A stretch of 64,000 bases of DNA from JBBDJB01 sp040880125 (GCA_040880125.1 JBBDJB010000045.1:20194-84193), one strand, 5' to 3'. Positions 1 through 10,095 are shown, counted from the stretch's first letter. The notes: generated by a model not told the origin, from the letters alone. A program made the numbers and translations.

Positions 1-923
1 ACCGCTTCGTGCTTCATTGGCAGTCGGTGCGGCCCGTGCCGCGGATCACCATCGACTTCGGCGACGGCCGCAAGATCGAGCGTACCATCACGGGCAACAG
101 CGCGCATTACGTGCTGGCCGCGGACGGTTCGCCGCTTGATGTGCTGCCCGGGCTGTACTCGCCGCAGAAGTTCCTCAACTGGCTGAACGTCGCCGAAATG
201 TTACACCAGCATTGTGCAAACCTGCCCCCGGAGAACCGCGCAGCCTACGTACAGAACCACCACGCGGCTCGCGCCGACGCGGTGGCCCGCGATTGGGCCC
301 GCGACCTGGTGGCCGTCGCGCCGGAACTGGCCAGTTCCGAACAAGCCAACGCGCGCAGCCGCTTTCGAAATGCCAGCACAACATCGACTCGTCCGGGCCA
401 AGCCGAGCCTGAAGAGGCTCCACCGGCGAACGCGGCCATGCTGCGGGCGGTCACCAAGTCACGGGTAGAGATGCCGATTGTGCTAGAAATGGCGGGCGAT
501 CCGGCGCGGCTGTCGGAGACGACCAGCGATGAGCTGTGGAACAAGATCGCGGCGCTGCCGGCTCATGCCGTGGCGCTCGATCAGGCGAGCATCTCGGTTA
601 TACGCCAGGAGAACCCCACCGCCATCGAGGCCGCTGCACGAGCGGTGACCAAGAGCGTTCAAGTCGAGGACCCCGTCCTGCGGTTGATCTCGAATCTGCA
701 AAACTCGATCGCGCTGGACACGATCCGCAACGAATACTTGCTGCACCGCGAGATTCACCAGTGGTTTGCCGCCGGCAGCGTCGACGGCGACGCCGAGCGG
801 CTTAACGAGCGGGTCTACGCCGAAATCTTCCTGACACCCAGCAGCGATCCCTGGCTGGGGCTGGATACGCCAGACCGATACACCGCTCTGGAAAACGGCG
901 GCGTTTCGCGGGCTACGAACTGA
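1..923 (+). CDS. Hypothetical planctomycete protein, 5' truncated by window edge
   Basis: The reading frame is open from the first complete codon (base 3) to the TGA at 921-923, and it continues upstream of the window. The GTG at base 9 is in frame but is probably internal, because the preceding codons (Arg-Phe) read through. The visible part begins with a beta-rich segment (ITIDFGDGRKIERT, then HYVLAADGSPLDVLPGLYSP). It continues into a long, mostly helical, Ala/Arg-rich region without recognisable catalytic motifs. No membrane segment is visible in the visible part. The HYVL-x(7)-LDVLPGLY pattern reminds me of thioredoxin-fold planctomycete proteins, but no CxxC is present, so I do not assign a function. 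Confidence 0.6.
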   Translation, partial: RFVLHWQSVRPVPRITIDFGDGRKIERTITGNSAHYVLAADGSPLDVLPGLYSPQKFLNWLNVAEMLHQHCANLPPENRAAYVQNHHAARADAVARDWARDLVAVAPELASSEQANARSRFRNASTTSTRPGQAEPEEAPPANAAMLRAVTKSRVEMPIVLEMAGDPARLSETTSDELWNKIAALPAHAVALDQASISVIRQENPTAIEAAARAVTKSVQVEDPVLRLISNLQNSIALDTIRNEYLLHREIHQWFAAGSVDGDAERLNERVYAEIFLTPSSDPWLGLDTPDRYTALENGGVSRATN

Positions 924-1075
924 TACATCGGTGCCGAATATCACTCGCAACACCGCATGAGGCACGAGGCCGATCGCTCGATACGCCGGGCGGTCGGCCG
1001 TCGTGCGTAACGACACCGATATTTTCTCCGTTTAAGGAGTTAGAATAGATCGTACGAGACTTCCGTGTCCTCACC

Positions 1076-1819
1076 GTGAACGTTTCGCAAAAGACAACGG
1101 CCCCCATGACGGATCCGCAACAGGTATTGACGGTGGAAGACGACGCTGCGATTCGCCGTGGCATCGTCGATGCCCTGCGCTTCGCCGGCTATGTACCGCT
1201 GGAGGCTGCCTGCGGCAACGAAGGCCTGCGCCTGGCGCTGCGGCGAACGTACGATCTGTTGCTGTTGGACCTGGTGTTGCCGGGCAAGACCGGCCTGGAG
1301 ATTCTGCAGGCGGTGCGCGATGCCAAGCCGACGCAGCCGGTGATCATCCTCACCGCCAAGGGCGAGGAGAGCGATCGAGTCAGCGGCTTGCGACTGGGGG
1401 CGGACGATTATGTCGTCAAGCCGTTCAGCGTGAAAGAGCTTCTCGCGCGCGTCGAGGCGGTGCTGCGCCGTAGTCCGCAGCGGCCTAGCCGCGTCTCGAG
1501 CATTCCTATACCTGGCGGGACGATCGACCTGGCACGCCGCGAAGCCCGCTTCGACGACGGCCAGCGCGTCGATCTGGCAGAGCGAGAGCTGGGATTGATC
1601 GAGTACCTCGCGTCGCACGCCGGACGCGCGATCACACGAGAAGAGATCCTCGCCAGCGTCTGGCAGATCGATGCCCGGCGCTGCAGCACACGGACGATCG
1701 ACATGCACGTTGCCCGATTGCGCGAGAAGTTGCGCGACGACCGGCCGGAGCCGCAGATCCTGTTGACGGTTCGCGGCAAAGGGTACATGTTCGGTCAGCT
1801 TCGGGCGTCTGGAACTTGA
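1076..1819 (+). CDS. OmpR/PhoB-family two-component response regulator
   Basis: DNA-binding response regulator that controls transcription when phosphorylated, most likely by the kinase encoded 52 bp downstream. Residues 17-120 form the receiver domain: the acidic pair is in VEDDA, the phospho-acceptor is Asp65 in LLLDLVLPG, Thr93 is in ILTAKG and the conserved Lys115 is in VVKPFS. Residues about 145-243 form the winged-helix effector domain, with the ERELGLIEYL and TIDMHVARLREKL elements and the terminal VRGKGYMF hairpin. The length (247 aa) is normal. The longest start is GTG at 1076; an ATG at 1106 (MTDPQQVL) is equally plausible and leaves the full receiver domain. No target operator can be seen. 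Confidence 0.93.
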   Translation: MNVSQKTTAPMTDPQQVLTVEDDAAIRRGIVDALRFAGYVPLEAACGNEGLRLALRRTYDLLLLDLVLPGKTGLEILQAVRDAKPTQPVIILTAKGEESDRVSGLRLGADDYVVKPFSVKELLARVEAVLRRSPQRPSRVSSIPIPGGTIDLARREARFDDGQRVDLAERELGLIEYLASHAGRAITREEILASVWQIDARRCSTRTIDMHVARLREKLRDDRPEPQILLTVRGKGYMFGQLRASGT

Positions 1820-1871
1820 GGTCGGACACTGGCAACCGTGGGGATTCCTCACCAACTTTCGCAAAGAGCAA

Positions 1872-3677
1872 ATGATGCGTCCGTGGCGAGTCTGGTTGTG
1901 CTTCGGTCTTTCACTTGCGGTCGCGCTGCCGGCGCTGGCGTGGTTGACGGCCACCACGCTGGAACTGGAACGTGCGGAGTTGTCCGCCCGGAGCCAGTCT
2001 CAACGGGAAGAGCTGATCCGGCTGGCACTATGGCGAATGGATACGAAGCTGACGCCGCTGATCGCCCGTGAGGCGGCCCGGCCGGTGATGGCGTACACGT
2101 CGTTCTATTCGGTGTCGACTCCGCCTGGCAGCCAGACGGCCGCCTCGGCTGTGCCCTCGCCGCTATTGAGGCAGCCCTCGGAGTTTGTCCTGCTGCACTT
2201 TGAAGTTCGAGCGGGCGGAAGGTGGACTTCACCACAGCGGCCCGACCCGCAACTCAACGAGCTTGCCGTGTCGAACGGGACGACGCTGGCCAACATCCGA
2301 CTGAGCGACGCTCGCATTGGTCAATTGCAGAGCCGCATCAGTTATCAACAGATTGTCGAGCATCTGCCGGAGCAGTCCGAGCCGCCGGCGCCGGTCGCCC
2401 CACCGCCCGAGGCACTGGCCGGCGATCTACCGCTGGAGCCATTCACCTACCCCGCCAAGGGCGCTTCGCGCCCAACAAAAGGCGGCGCGAAGGCGATGGC
2501 CGCCGATTTGGTTCGCCGGCAGGAGAACGTGAAGTCGAACACAATCCGCGAGCTCACTCAACAACAGATTCCGTTTCAGACACTCCAGTCACCCGCATCG
2601 CCGGACTTGGCACTGGACGCCGGAGTTAGTCGGCCGGTTTGGCTGGGCGATGACCACTTGATCCTGGCCCGGCGAGTCACCGTCGACGGCGAACCGCTCG
2701 TGCAGGGCTGCTGGCTCGACTGGGAAAAGCTGCAAGCGTCGCTGAAATCCGACGTAGCCGACCTGCTGCCCGAGGTGCGATTGACGCCGGTACGTGGCGG
2801 CGGCGGCGAGCAGCCGGCGCATTTGCTGGCGACTTTGCCGGTGCGGTTGGAGGTGCCGGCACTGCAGCTTGCCGACGTGCGCTGGACCCCGCTGCGGCTG
2901 TCGCTGGCGATCGCCTGGATCTGCCTGCTGTTCGCGGCCGTAGCGATCGGCGTGTTGTTGGGCGGAGTGGTATCGCTGAGCCAGCGCCGCGAGGCGTTCG
3001 TATCCGCCGTCACGCACGAGTTGCGCACGCCGCTGACCACGTTCCGCATATATGCCGAGATGCTGGATGAGGATATGGTGGACAGCGACTCGCAGAAGAA
3101 GCAGTACCTGCACACGCTGCACCTGGAAGCGAATCGACTCTCGCACCTGGTCGAGAACGTACTGGCCTACGCCCGGCTGGAACGCGGACGGCACTCCGGC
3201 CAGCAAGAGCGTTTGAGTGTGGACGAGCTGTTGCGTCGGATCGTGCCGCGCCTTTGGGAACGAGCAAAGCAGGCGGACATGCAGCTCGTTGTGAAGGAAG
3301 TATCGGAGGGCGGCGCGGCGGTGGTTTGGACCGATCCGACAGCCGTCGAGCAGATCCTGTTCAACCTGGTCGATAACGCCTGCAAGTACGCACCCCGCAC
3401 CGCGGATCGACGCGTTCACCTAAGCGCGGAGGCCAGCGGCCGCCATGTGGAGATTCGCGTCCGCGATCACGGGCCGGGCATCTCGCCACGCGACGCGCGA
3501 TCGCTGTTTCGCCCGTTCTCGAAGTCGGCGCAACAGGCGGCGGTCTCCGCCCCCGGCGTGGGGCTGGGTTTGGCGCTCTGTCGGCGATTGGCGAGGCAGA
3601 TCGGCGGCGATCTGCGGCTGGAGATCAACGACCAACCCGGCGCATGCTTCTGCCTGGTTCTGCCGCGTCAGGTCTAA
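1872..3677 (+). CDS. Membrane sensor histidine kinase
   Basis: Sensor kinase that autophosphorylates on His and passes the phosphate to the regulator encoded just upstream. Residues about 7-25 are a first membrane helix. A roughly 310-residue extracytoplasmic region rich in Pro and Ala follows, then a second helix at about 340-365. The HisKA H-box is VTHELRTPL with His382 as phospho-acceptor. The HATPase domain shows the N box (FNLVDNACKYA), G1 (VRDHGPGIS), F box (FRPFSKS) and G2 (GVGLGLALCRRL). All catalytic boxes look intact. No HAMP domain is obvious between the second helix and the H-box, which are only about 20 residues apart. The large sensor region matches nothing I recognise, so the stimulus is unknown. 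Confidence 0.92.
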   Translation: MMRPWRVWLCFGLSLAVALPALAWLTATTLELERAELSARSQSQREELIRLALWRMDTKLTPLIAREAARPVMAYTSFYSVSTPPGSQTAASAVPSPLLRQPSEFVLLHFEVRAGGRWTSPQRPDPQLNELAVSNGTTLANIRLSDARIGQLQSRISYQQIVEHLPEQSEPPAPVAPPPEALAGDLPLEPFTYPAKGASRPTKGGAKAMAADLVRRQENVKSNTIRELTQQQIPFQTLQSPASPDLALDAGVSRPVWLGDDHLILARRVTVDGEPLVQGCWLDWEKLQASLKSDVADLLPEVRLTPVRGGGGEQPAHLLATLPVRLEVPALQLADVRWTPLRLSLAIAWICLLFAAVAIGVLLGGVVSLSQRREAFVSAVTHELRTPLTTFRIYAEMLDEDMVDSDSQKKQYLHTLHLEANRLSHLVENVLAYARLERGRHSGQQERLSVDELLRRIVPRLWERAKQADMQLVVKEVSEGGAAVVWTDPTAVEQILFNLVDNACKYAPRTADRRVHLSAEASGRHVEIRVRDHGPGISPRDARSLFRPFSKSAQQAAVSAPGVGLGLALCRRLARQIGGDLRLEINDQPGACFCLVLPRQV

Positions 3678-3683
3678 TCGATG

Positions 3684-4322
3684 TTACTCGCTAGTGCGCT
3701 TGTGGTGCACCGGACGTTTTGCACCGGGCCAGGGGCCAGGTAAGGCCGGCAGAGTGTCCACCTCGCGAGTTTCGCTACGAACATCCTCCATCCCCCGCGC
3801 GCGATAATTAGCAAGCGCGGCAGGATGGTCGAGCGAGCACGTCTGCACCCGGACGCGGGTGGCGCCCATCTCCCAGCCGCGACGTAACGCAAACGTCAAC
3901 AGCCGGCCTCCAACTCCCTGGCCGATGAACGCCGGGAGCAGCCCGAAGTAGGCGATCTTCACCGAACCGTCTTCCTGCCGCTCGAGCTCCGCGTAACCTG
4001 CCGGCGTACCCCGCACATAGCCGACCCAGGTCTCCAGCTCCGGCCGATCGAGGTATTCCATCCACTGCGCATGGGTCCACGCAATCCGTTCGCACCAGTA
4101 CCAGTCGCCGCCCACCGCCGTATAGAGAAAGCGATTGAGCTCCGGCGAGGCAATCTCCGCGCGGACGATCGAAAGTTCGGCGCCGCCGTCGGAGGCCGGC
4201 CGAAGCTGGCTCGGATCGTTCATTTCGAGGTAGTGGATGACGACGCTGACGGGCATGTGCTGGCTCGCTACGTAGCTGTCAATTGACCGCAGCGTCGAAT
4301 GTATCGGTTGCTGGCCGCTCAT
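3684..4322 (-). CDS. GNAT-family N-acetyltransferase
   Basis: Predicted acetyl-CoA dependent N-acetyltransferase of about 212 aa. The fold is shown by the motif A region IAYFGLLPAFIGQGVGGRLL, where the Q-G-V-G-G turn binds the acetyl-CoA pyrophosphate. After it comes a helix, the strand TRVRVQTCSLDHPAAL and the typical ANYRARGM near the C-terminus. The substrate cannot be told from sequence. It lies convergent to the histidine kinase gene and divergent from the Na/Pi cotransporter gene. The first ATG at 4322 may be too early: the conserved part starts near a second in-frame ATG at 4256 (MPVSVVIHYL). Confidence 0.85.
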   Translation of the reverse strand: MSGQQPIHSTLRSIDSYVASQHMPVSVVIHYLEMNDPSQLRPASDGGAELSIVRAEIASPELNRFLYTAVGGDWYWCERIAWTHAQWMEYLDRPELETWVGYVRGTPAGYAELERQEDGSVKIAYFGLLPAFIGQGVGGRLLTFALRRGWEMGATRVRVQTCSLDHPAALANYRARGMEDVRSETREVDTLPALPGPWPGAKRPVHHKRTSE

Positions 4323-4516
4323 GCCAATGCCCGGAGGTTTCTCGATCCGCGGCCATCGATGCTCCGCTGCAGCCGCCGTTGATGGCCCACGCGGGAAAGC
4401 TATAGTTGACTGAGGCGGCTGCTGGCACGGTCCGTTGCCGCCTCGTAGCTTGCTGGCGCCGGGCAGACCGTACGGCGCTGGTTTCTCGACACCAGCCCAC
4501 GCACTGCACCGCGCCC

Positions 4517-6162
4517 ATGCTTACGTTGCTCACGATCGCCGGCGGTGTGGCGCTGATCGTGTTCGCGATCCGCTTCCTTCGCAAGGGGCTCGACCGCATC
4601 TTCGGAAGCCGGCTGGGCGCCTGGCTGCAGGGACTTTCCGGGAACCGGCTGAAAGCGTTCTTCAGCGGCATCGTAGTCTCCGTTCTCACGCCCTCCAGCA
4701 CGACCATCTCCGTGTTAGCCGTGCAAGTCCTGCAGGCGGGTCACCTGGCGGGGCGGCAGTTGCTCGCGCTGATCCTGGGAGCCGACATCGGCCTGACCGT
4801 TACGGTGCTGTTGATTTCGTTGCGGCTCGAACGCTACGCCATGGTGCTGGTGCTGATCGGCGTGGTGCTGTTTCAGTTCACCGGCAGTTCGCGCTCCCGG
4901 GGCACCGGGCAGTTGATCCTCTCCCTGGGTCTGATTTTTACCGCCATCGGCGTGATCAAGACGGCCGCGGCCACCGTGAGTTCGAATCACGACCTGAACA
5001 CGATCATCGACATCGCCGCCGGCTATCCACTGGCATTGCCCTGTTGGCGGCGATCGTCACCGTCTGTCTGCAATCCAGCACCGCTACTCTGGGGCTGGTG
5101 ATTGGATTGGGTGCGGCCGGCAGCGTCGATCTACCGCTGGGCGTCGCGGTGGTTGCCGGCGCGAATGTCGGCATTGTCATCACGCTGCTGATCGTGGGAT
5201 GGAACCAAGTCGCCTCCCGGCGGTTGGCCGTAGCGATGCTCATCGCCAAGCTGATCGTCGCCGGGATAGTGGTGGCCAATATATCGCACATCATCCCGCT
5301 GTTGCGCCGCTTGCCGGGCAATATCGACCAGCACGTGGCTTATGCGCACACGGGCTTCAATGTCGCCGTAGCAGTGCTGTTTTTGCCGCTGGTCACGCCG
5401 CTGCATCGGTTGGCCGAGTGGCTCGTGCCCGGTCCACCTCCCTCGGCGACGCCGATCTTCGGTCCGCGATACATCCACACCGGCCGAGCCGACAGCGTTC
5501 CCCTGGCGCTCGATCAATCGGCCCGGGAGCTGATGCACGTCGCTGAGATCGCGCGCGGCATGCTGGGTGATCTGTGGCGAGCGCTGAAGGAAAACGACGC
5601 CCGACTGGCCGAGGCGGTCAGCGAGCGCGACGATCAGGTCGACCTGCTGGACGCCGAGATAAAGCAATTTCTCACGTCGTTGATCAGCCTGGGCGAAGAC
5701 CCGTCCAACGCTCAGGAGCAGATGCGGCAGCTCCGTTACCTGAACGAACTGGAAACGATCGGCGACATCATCGACAAGAACCTGACCGAATTGGTCGTGA
5801 AAAAAGCGAAGCTCGACGTTCACTTCTCCGCCGAAGGCTGGCAGGATCTAGACGACATGTATGGCCGCGTCTACGAGGACATGCTCATCGCCGAGACAGC
5901 CTTTACGACGGGCGAGCGGATGTACGCCCAGCAGTTGCTGCGGCACAAGGAGAAGGTGAATCAGCTCGAGCGCGAGATGCGCGACCGACACTTTGCCCGG
6001 CTCAACGCGGGGTTAGCCGAAAGCTTCGAGACAAGCGCCATCCATCTCGACGTGCTAACGCATCTGAAGCGGATCAATAGTTGTGTGACACAGGTGGCCT
6101 ACGCAATTCTCGACAACCCCCCCGGGCGCGAGGGCCGGTCGCACAATGAAGCATCTTTGTAA
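4517..6162 (+). pseudogene. Na/Pi cotransporter family protein (NptA + PhoU-like), frameshifted
   Basis: The first part (ATG 4517 to about 5030) encodes one NptA half: hydrophobic helices and the repeat signature VLTPSSTTISVLAVQ. The second part, in the -1 frame from about 5030 to the TAA at 6160-6162, encodes the second half (VTVCLQSSTATLGLVIGLG) and a C-terminal PhoU-like helical domain (about 5500-6120). The halves join smoothly if one base is restored after the codons for AGYPL near 5030, giving ...YPLGIALLAAIVTV... The two frames together make a full-length (about 548 aa) sodium-dependent phosphate transporter with its regulatory PhoU domain. There is no slippery heptamer at the junction, so I read it as a real one-base deletion or a sequencing error rather than programmed frameshifting. 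Confidence 0.8.
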
Positions 6163-6177
6163 CGGTGCGGCAAAGCG

Positions 6178-7704
6178 CTATGCGGCCGACTCCCGCTTCG
6201 TGGCCGCCTCCATGATCCGCTGCTCGGTTGCCTCTTCGCGCGTGAACTCGCCGGTCAGACGGCCTTCACTCAGTACCAGAATGCGATCGCACACGGCCAG
6301 CAGCTCCGGCAGTTCACTGGAAGTGAGCAGGATGCCCAGCCCCTGCCGGCAGAGGCGGTCCATTAGCCGGTACAGTTCGGCCTTCGCGCCGACGTCGACG
6401 CCCCGAGTGGGGTCGTCCAACAACAGCACCGCCGGCTCGGTCAACAGCCACCGTCCGATGATCACTTTCTGTTGATTGCCGCCGCTTAAGCTGACCACCG
6501 GCGCTTCGACGCTGGCGGCCTTAATGGCCAGTTGACCGGCTGTTTCGCGGGCCATCTCGTGTTCCCGCCGACTTCGTACCAGCCCGCCCTGCGACGCCTG
6601 CGACAGACTGCAAACTGTCAGGTTCTCCCGGACGTTCATCGCGCTAAACAGGCCGAGCCGCTTGCGGTCTTCGGTAACCAGGGCGACGCCCGCGGCCAGC
6701 GCTTCGGCCGGATGGCGGAAGCGGACCTCGTGGTCCTGCAGAAAAATTGCTCCCTGGTGCGGTTCGGCAGCCGCCCCGAACAAGCACTCGAGCAGTTCGG
6801 TCCGTCCGGCACCCATCAACCCGGCGATGCCGAGTATCTCCCCGCGACGCAACGAAAGCGACACGTCGCGCAACCGCCACTGCCGTGCATGCCCCGGCCA
6901 CGGGAGGGAAAGCGACTCGACGCGCAGCAGCACTTCGCCGATCGGGCGCTTGGCGCTGATGTCGACCGCTTCGATCTCGCGGCCCACCATCAGGTGCGTA
7001 ATCTGCCGCGGATCGGTCTGCGCCCGCGCGACTGTCTCGACCCGCTTGCCGTCGCGGAGCACCGTGATCCGGTCGGATAGCCGGAAGATCTCATCCATCT
7101 TGTGCGAGATGTACAGCACCGTGACGCCGCGCTCGCGCAGCCGGCCGATAACGCGAAACAACCGCTCGACCTCCGACTCGGTCAGTGCGCTGGTCGGCTC
7201 GTCCATGATGAAGATATCGGTCCTTAGCGACAGCGCCTTGGCGATCTCGACGAGCTGCTGATCGCCCACACGAAGCTGTCCGCAGGGCTGCCGCGGATCG
7301 ACGTGGCAATCGAGCTGGGCGAACAGTTCCCCGGCGGCCTCTTCCATCGCGCGGTCATCCACCAGGCCGAGCCGCGTGCGCATCTCTCGGCCGAGAAAGA
7401 TGTTGGCCGCCGAGGAGAGCTCCTCGACCAGATTGAACTCCTGGTGAATGATGCTGACGCCCGCCGCTTCGGCGTCGCGTGTGCCGCCGAAGCGCACCGG
7501 CTCGTCTCGCAGCCACAGCTCGCCTTCATAGGCGGTGAGCACGCCGGCGAGGATCTTCATCAGCGTACTCTTGCCGGCTCCATTTTCGCCGCAGATCGCG
7601 TGCAGCTCGCGCGGCCGAATGTCGAAGGACACGTCGTCCAGCGCCACCACGCCGCCGAATCGCTTGGTGACATTGCGAATCGAGATGATCGGCGCGTCAT
7701 TCAT
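6178..7704 (-). CDS. Sugar ABC importer ATPase, RbsA/MglA type (two ATPase domains)
   Basis: Energises uptake of a monosaccharide or similar ligand with the permease and binding protein encoded upstream in the same operon. It is a duplicated ATPase of 508 aa, the normal length for RbsA/MglA. The first domain has Walker A GENGAGKSTL at about 39-48, a signature RVGDQQLVEIAKAL and Walker B IFIMDEPTSAL. The second has the degenerate P-loop GLMGAGRTELLE near residue 300, signature LSGGNQQKVIIGRWL and Walker B VLLLDDPTRGVD. The degenerate second P-loop is characteristic of the family. The ATG lies 43 bp after the permease stop. The sugar cannot be named from sequence. Confidence 0.92.
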   Translation of the reverse strand: MNDAPIISIRNVTKRFGGVVALDDVSFDIRPRELHAICGENGAGKSTLMKILAGVLTAYEGELWLRDEPVRFGGTRDAEAAGVSIIHQEFNLVEELSSAANIFLGREMRTRLGLVDDRAMEEAAGELFAQLDCHVDPRQPCGQLRVGDQQLVEIAKALSLRTDIFIMDEPTSALTESEVERLFRVIGRLRERGVTVLYISHKMDEIFRLSDRITVLRDGKRVETVARAQTDPRQITHLMVGREIEAVDISAKRPIGEVLLRVESLSLPWPGHARQWRLRDVSLSLRRGEILGIAGLMGAGRTELLECLFGAAAEPHQGAIFLQDHEVRFRHPAEALAAGVALVTEDRKRLGLFSAMNVRENLTVCSLSQASQGGLVRSRREHEMARETAGQLAIKAASVEAPVVSLSGGNQQKVIIGRWLLTEPAVLLLDDPTRGVDVGAKAELYRLMDRLCRQGLGILLTSSELPELLAVCDRILVLSEGRLTGEFTREEATEQRIMEAATKRESAA

Positions 7705-7747
7705 GGATGTTCAATCGAGCTGGCAAAGCTGGCTCCGCGGGCGCCTG

Positions 7748-8953
7748 TCACCGCGACTTCCGCCCCTGAATCAGCTTTAGCCCCCCCAGCAGGATAAGGG
7801 CGGCAGGCGCTGCCACGTAGGCGCCCGTTCTTCCGGCCACCAACAGCGCCAGCACGGCGGCCAACACGGTTAACGTCAGCATGGCGACCACCCCTAACAT
7901 GCCGGGAAAGGCCTGCTTGCCCTGACCCATGCCTTGCCGGAACTGGCTGAAGGCGACCGCGATCACCACGACCATGCCGACGATCAGTCCTTCGTAGACG
8001 TCGGCGCCGGTCTTGATGATCTTGGCGACTCCGTCGATCACCGTGCGGAGGAACAGCGCACCGAGCACCGTACCCGGCACGCTGCCGACGCCGCCCTGCA
8101 GACTGCAGCCACCGACCACCGCGGCGGCGATGGCATTCAGTTCATAGCCGCGCCCCAGGGTCTGTGGGTCGGCCACGCTCTGGTCGCAGATGTATAGGAT
8201 CCCCGCGATCGTCGAGGTAAGGGTCCCGATGCAATACGCCAGCCACTTCACGCGATCGGTGCGAATGCCGCTCAACCGGGCGGCCTGCTCGTTGCCACCC
8301 AGGGCATAGATGTGCCGCCCCACGACGGTCCGGCTGAGCATCAGCCACACGCACGCGGCCAGCACGACAAAAATCACGCACGGGATCCATACGGAGGTGG
8401 CCAGGTAGCGGAAGCCGGGATCATAGATCTGTATCTGGGTGCTCTTGCCGCCGAAGGCCACCTCCGTAACGTGCTCGCAGATCGCGCGGCCCAGACTGCG
8501 CAGGCCGACCAAAGTCGCTAGCGTGGCGATGAAGGGCGGCAGCCCCACTACGGTGATCAGCCATGCGTGCAGCGTGCCGACGAGAAAGCCGACCAACAGC
8601 GTGACGCCAATAGCGGTGGAGATCACCCCCCACCCCAGCGGCTCGGCATTTTGCATCGCATCGGGCGCCAGCAACACCATCACCGTGGCGCAAATGGTGC
8701 CGGCAAACGCAATCATCGACCCGCTCGACAGGTCGATGCCGCCGGAGATGATGACCACCGCCGCGCCCAGCGAGAAGATGCCCAAGTAGGCGGTCTGCCG
8801 CGCGATGTTGACGAAGCTGTCCCACGGGGCGGAGACGTAATTGTGATTCGAATCGAGCACGGCGGTGACCGCCACGACGACGACGATCGCCGCGACCAAT
8901 CCCAGCTCATTGCCCGACAGCGGTAGTCGACCCGCCAGTTTCGCCCGTGGCAC
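7748..8953 (-). CDS. Sugar ABC importer permease, RbsC/MglC type
   Basis: Integral membrane channel of the sugar importer (401 aa, about 9-10 hydrophobic segments). It carries the family hallmark GIDLSSGSMIAFAGT after the segment YLGIFSLGAAVVIISG. It also has the cytoplasmic coupling region GGNEQAARLSGIRTDRVKWLAY and the C-terminal ELNAIAAAVVGGCSLQGGVGS element typical of BPD_transp_2 permeases. The GTG start at 8953 is two bases from the stop of the binding-protein gene, so the two are translationally close. The C-terminus carries an extra hydrophobic stretch of about 50 residues (LGVVAMLTLTVLAAVLALLV...) beyond the usual end. Confidence 0.92.
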   Translation of the reverse strand: MPRAKLAGRLPLSGNELGLVAAIVVVVAVTAVLDSNHNYVSAPWDSFVNIARQTAYLGIFSLGAAVVIISGGIDLSSGSMIAFAGTICATVMVLLAPDAMQNAEPLGWGVISTAIGVTLLVGFLVGTLHAWLITVVGLPPFIATLATLVGLRSLGRAICEHVTEVAFGGKSTQIQIYDPGFRYLATSVWIPCVIFVVLAACVWLMLSRTVVGRHIYALGGNEQAARLSGIRTDRVKWLAYCIGTLTSTIAGILYICDQSVADPQTLGRGYELNAIAAAVVGGCSLQGGVGSVPGTVLGALFLRTVIDGVAKIIKTGADVYEGLIVGMVVVIAVAFSQFRQGMGQGKQAFPGMLGVVAMLTLTVLAAVLALLVAGRTGAYVAAPAALILLGGLKLIQGRKSR

Positions 8954-8955
8954 GC

Positions 8956-10095
8956 CTAAGATCCCTTCAAGCCAAACTTATCCAGCCACGCCTGAAACTC
9001 CGGTAGCGTCAAGAACTGCGTCTTTTCGTCGAACATCTCGGCGTTCAGCGGCGAGCTCTCATCCGGCACCACCAGCTTCAGCCCCGTGTCGTAGATGTCA
9101 CCGCCCTCTTCCTCGCGGTTGGGGAACATCTCGTCGAGAGTCTCCTGACTGTCCTCGTGCAGCGCCTTGAGCGCTCGGACGCACTGGTAGCCCATGTCGT
9201 AAGGGTTCTGCACGACCAGCACGTCGATGTGGCCCTTGCCCATCTGTGAGACGGCGATCGGCTCGGCGTCGAAACACGCGACGACATAATCGTCCCGCAC
9301 GTTATCTTGCGTGACTACGTCGACAATCGCCGGGGCATTGAACGAATAGATGCCCACCAGGGCGACCAGGTCCGCGTGGTTTCGGATGGCGTTGCGAACG
9401 TTTTCGCGCGACGTGGAAGCATCCCAGGTGCCCATGCGGTCGCGCTCAACGTACTCTTTGCCGATTGCTTCTTGAAAGCCATCCATCCGCGCCCGGGCGT
9501 TGAACGCCCCGGTCGTACCGACGAACTGCACGTACCCGCCGCTTTCGACGCCCTTGGCCTTCAAAAGTACCCGGGTGGCCGTCGCTAGGGCGTGGCCGCC
9601 CTCGACATTGTCGGTGCCGATGTAGAACGAACGTGCGTCGCGCAGCCGCTCGCGGTTGACGTCGTTGTCGACGCAGATCACGTGAACGCCCTTCTCTTGC
9701 AAATTCCGCATCTCCTGAGCCACGGCCTCATTGTCCGCGTCCAGTGCGGAGACGGCTACCGCCGCGATGTCCGACTGCGTGTTGAACTGCCGCAGCTTGT
9801 TGATCTGCCCGGCCGGCGTCCCGTCGTTCACTTCCATCACCGCCCGCAGTCCGGCCTCTTGAAGCTTCAGGTCCTTCTCCGCTTGTTGGAGACCGTGGCG
9901 GCAGGCGTCCCAAAAGGGCGAATTGCCGTTAGTCAGCAAGATGATCCGCTTCAGCTCGCCGTCGGCATCGCCGGACCCGGCGCTTGCATCGTCAGAACCT
10001 TGGCAGCCGGCTAGTCCGCTGACCGTTGCCACCAGTGCGACGACCGACACCGCGATTCGCAGTCGCTTCCGCATCGTCTCCCAGACCGTGTGCAT
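8956..10095 (-). CDS. Sugar ABC importer substrate-binding lipoprotein
   Basis: Periplasmic binding protein of the RbsB/xylF class that delivers ligand to the permease. The N-terminus has basic residues, a hydrophobic stretch and the lipobox VSGLAGC, so the mature protein should be lipid-anchored. Family segments are RIILLTNGNSPFWDACRHGL, DIAAVAVSALDADN, VHVICVDNDVNRERLRD and GIYSFNAPAIVDVV. I chose ATG 10095 (MHTVWETM) because GGGAG lies eight bases upstream. The ATG at 10074 also fits a signal peptide. This is the first gene of the binding protein-permease-ATPase operon, which reads leftwards. No operator or dedicated regulator is visible next to it. Confidence 0.9.
   Translation of the reverse strand: MHTVWETMRKRLRIAVSVVALVATVSGLAGCQGSDDASAGSGDADGELKRIILLTNGNSPFWDACRHGLQQAEKDLKLQEAGLRAVMEVNDGTPAGQINKLRQFNTQSDIAAVAVSALDADNEAVAQEMRNLQEKGVHVICVDNDVNRERLRDARSFYIGTDNVEGGHALATATRVLLKAKGVESGGYVQFVGTTGAFNARARMDGFQEAIGKEYVERDRMGTWDASTSRENVRNAIRNHADLVALVGIYSFNAPAIVDVVTQDNVRDDYVVACFDAEPIAVSQMGKGHIDVLVVQNPYDMGYQCVRALKALHEDSQETLDEMFPNREEEGGDIYDTGLKLVVPDESSPLNAEMFDEKTQFLTLPEFQAWLDKFGLKGS

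Noticed and set aside
5000..5060. Programmed ribosomal frameshifting in the Na/Pi cotransporter gene
   Set aside because: No slippery heptamer or downstream pseudoknot-like stem is visible at the junction, and such transporters are not known to use frameshifting.
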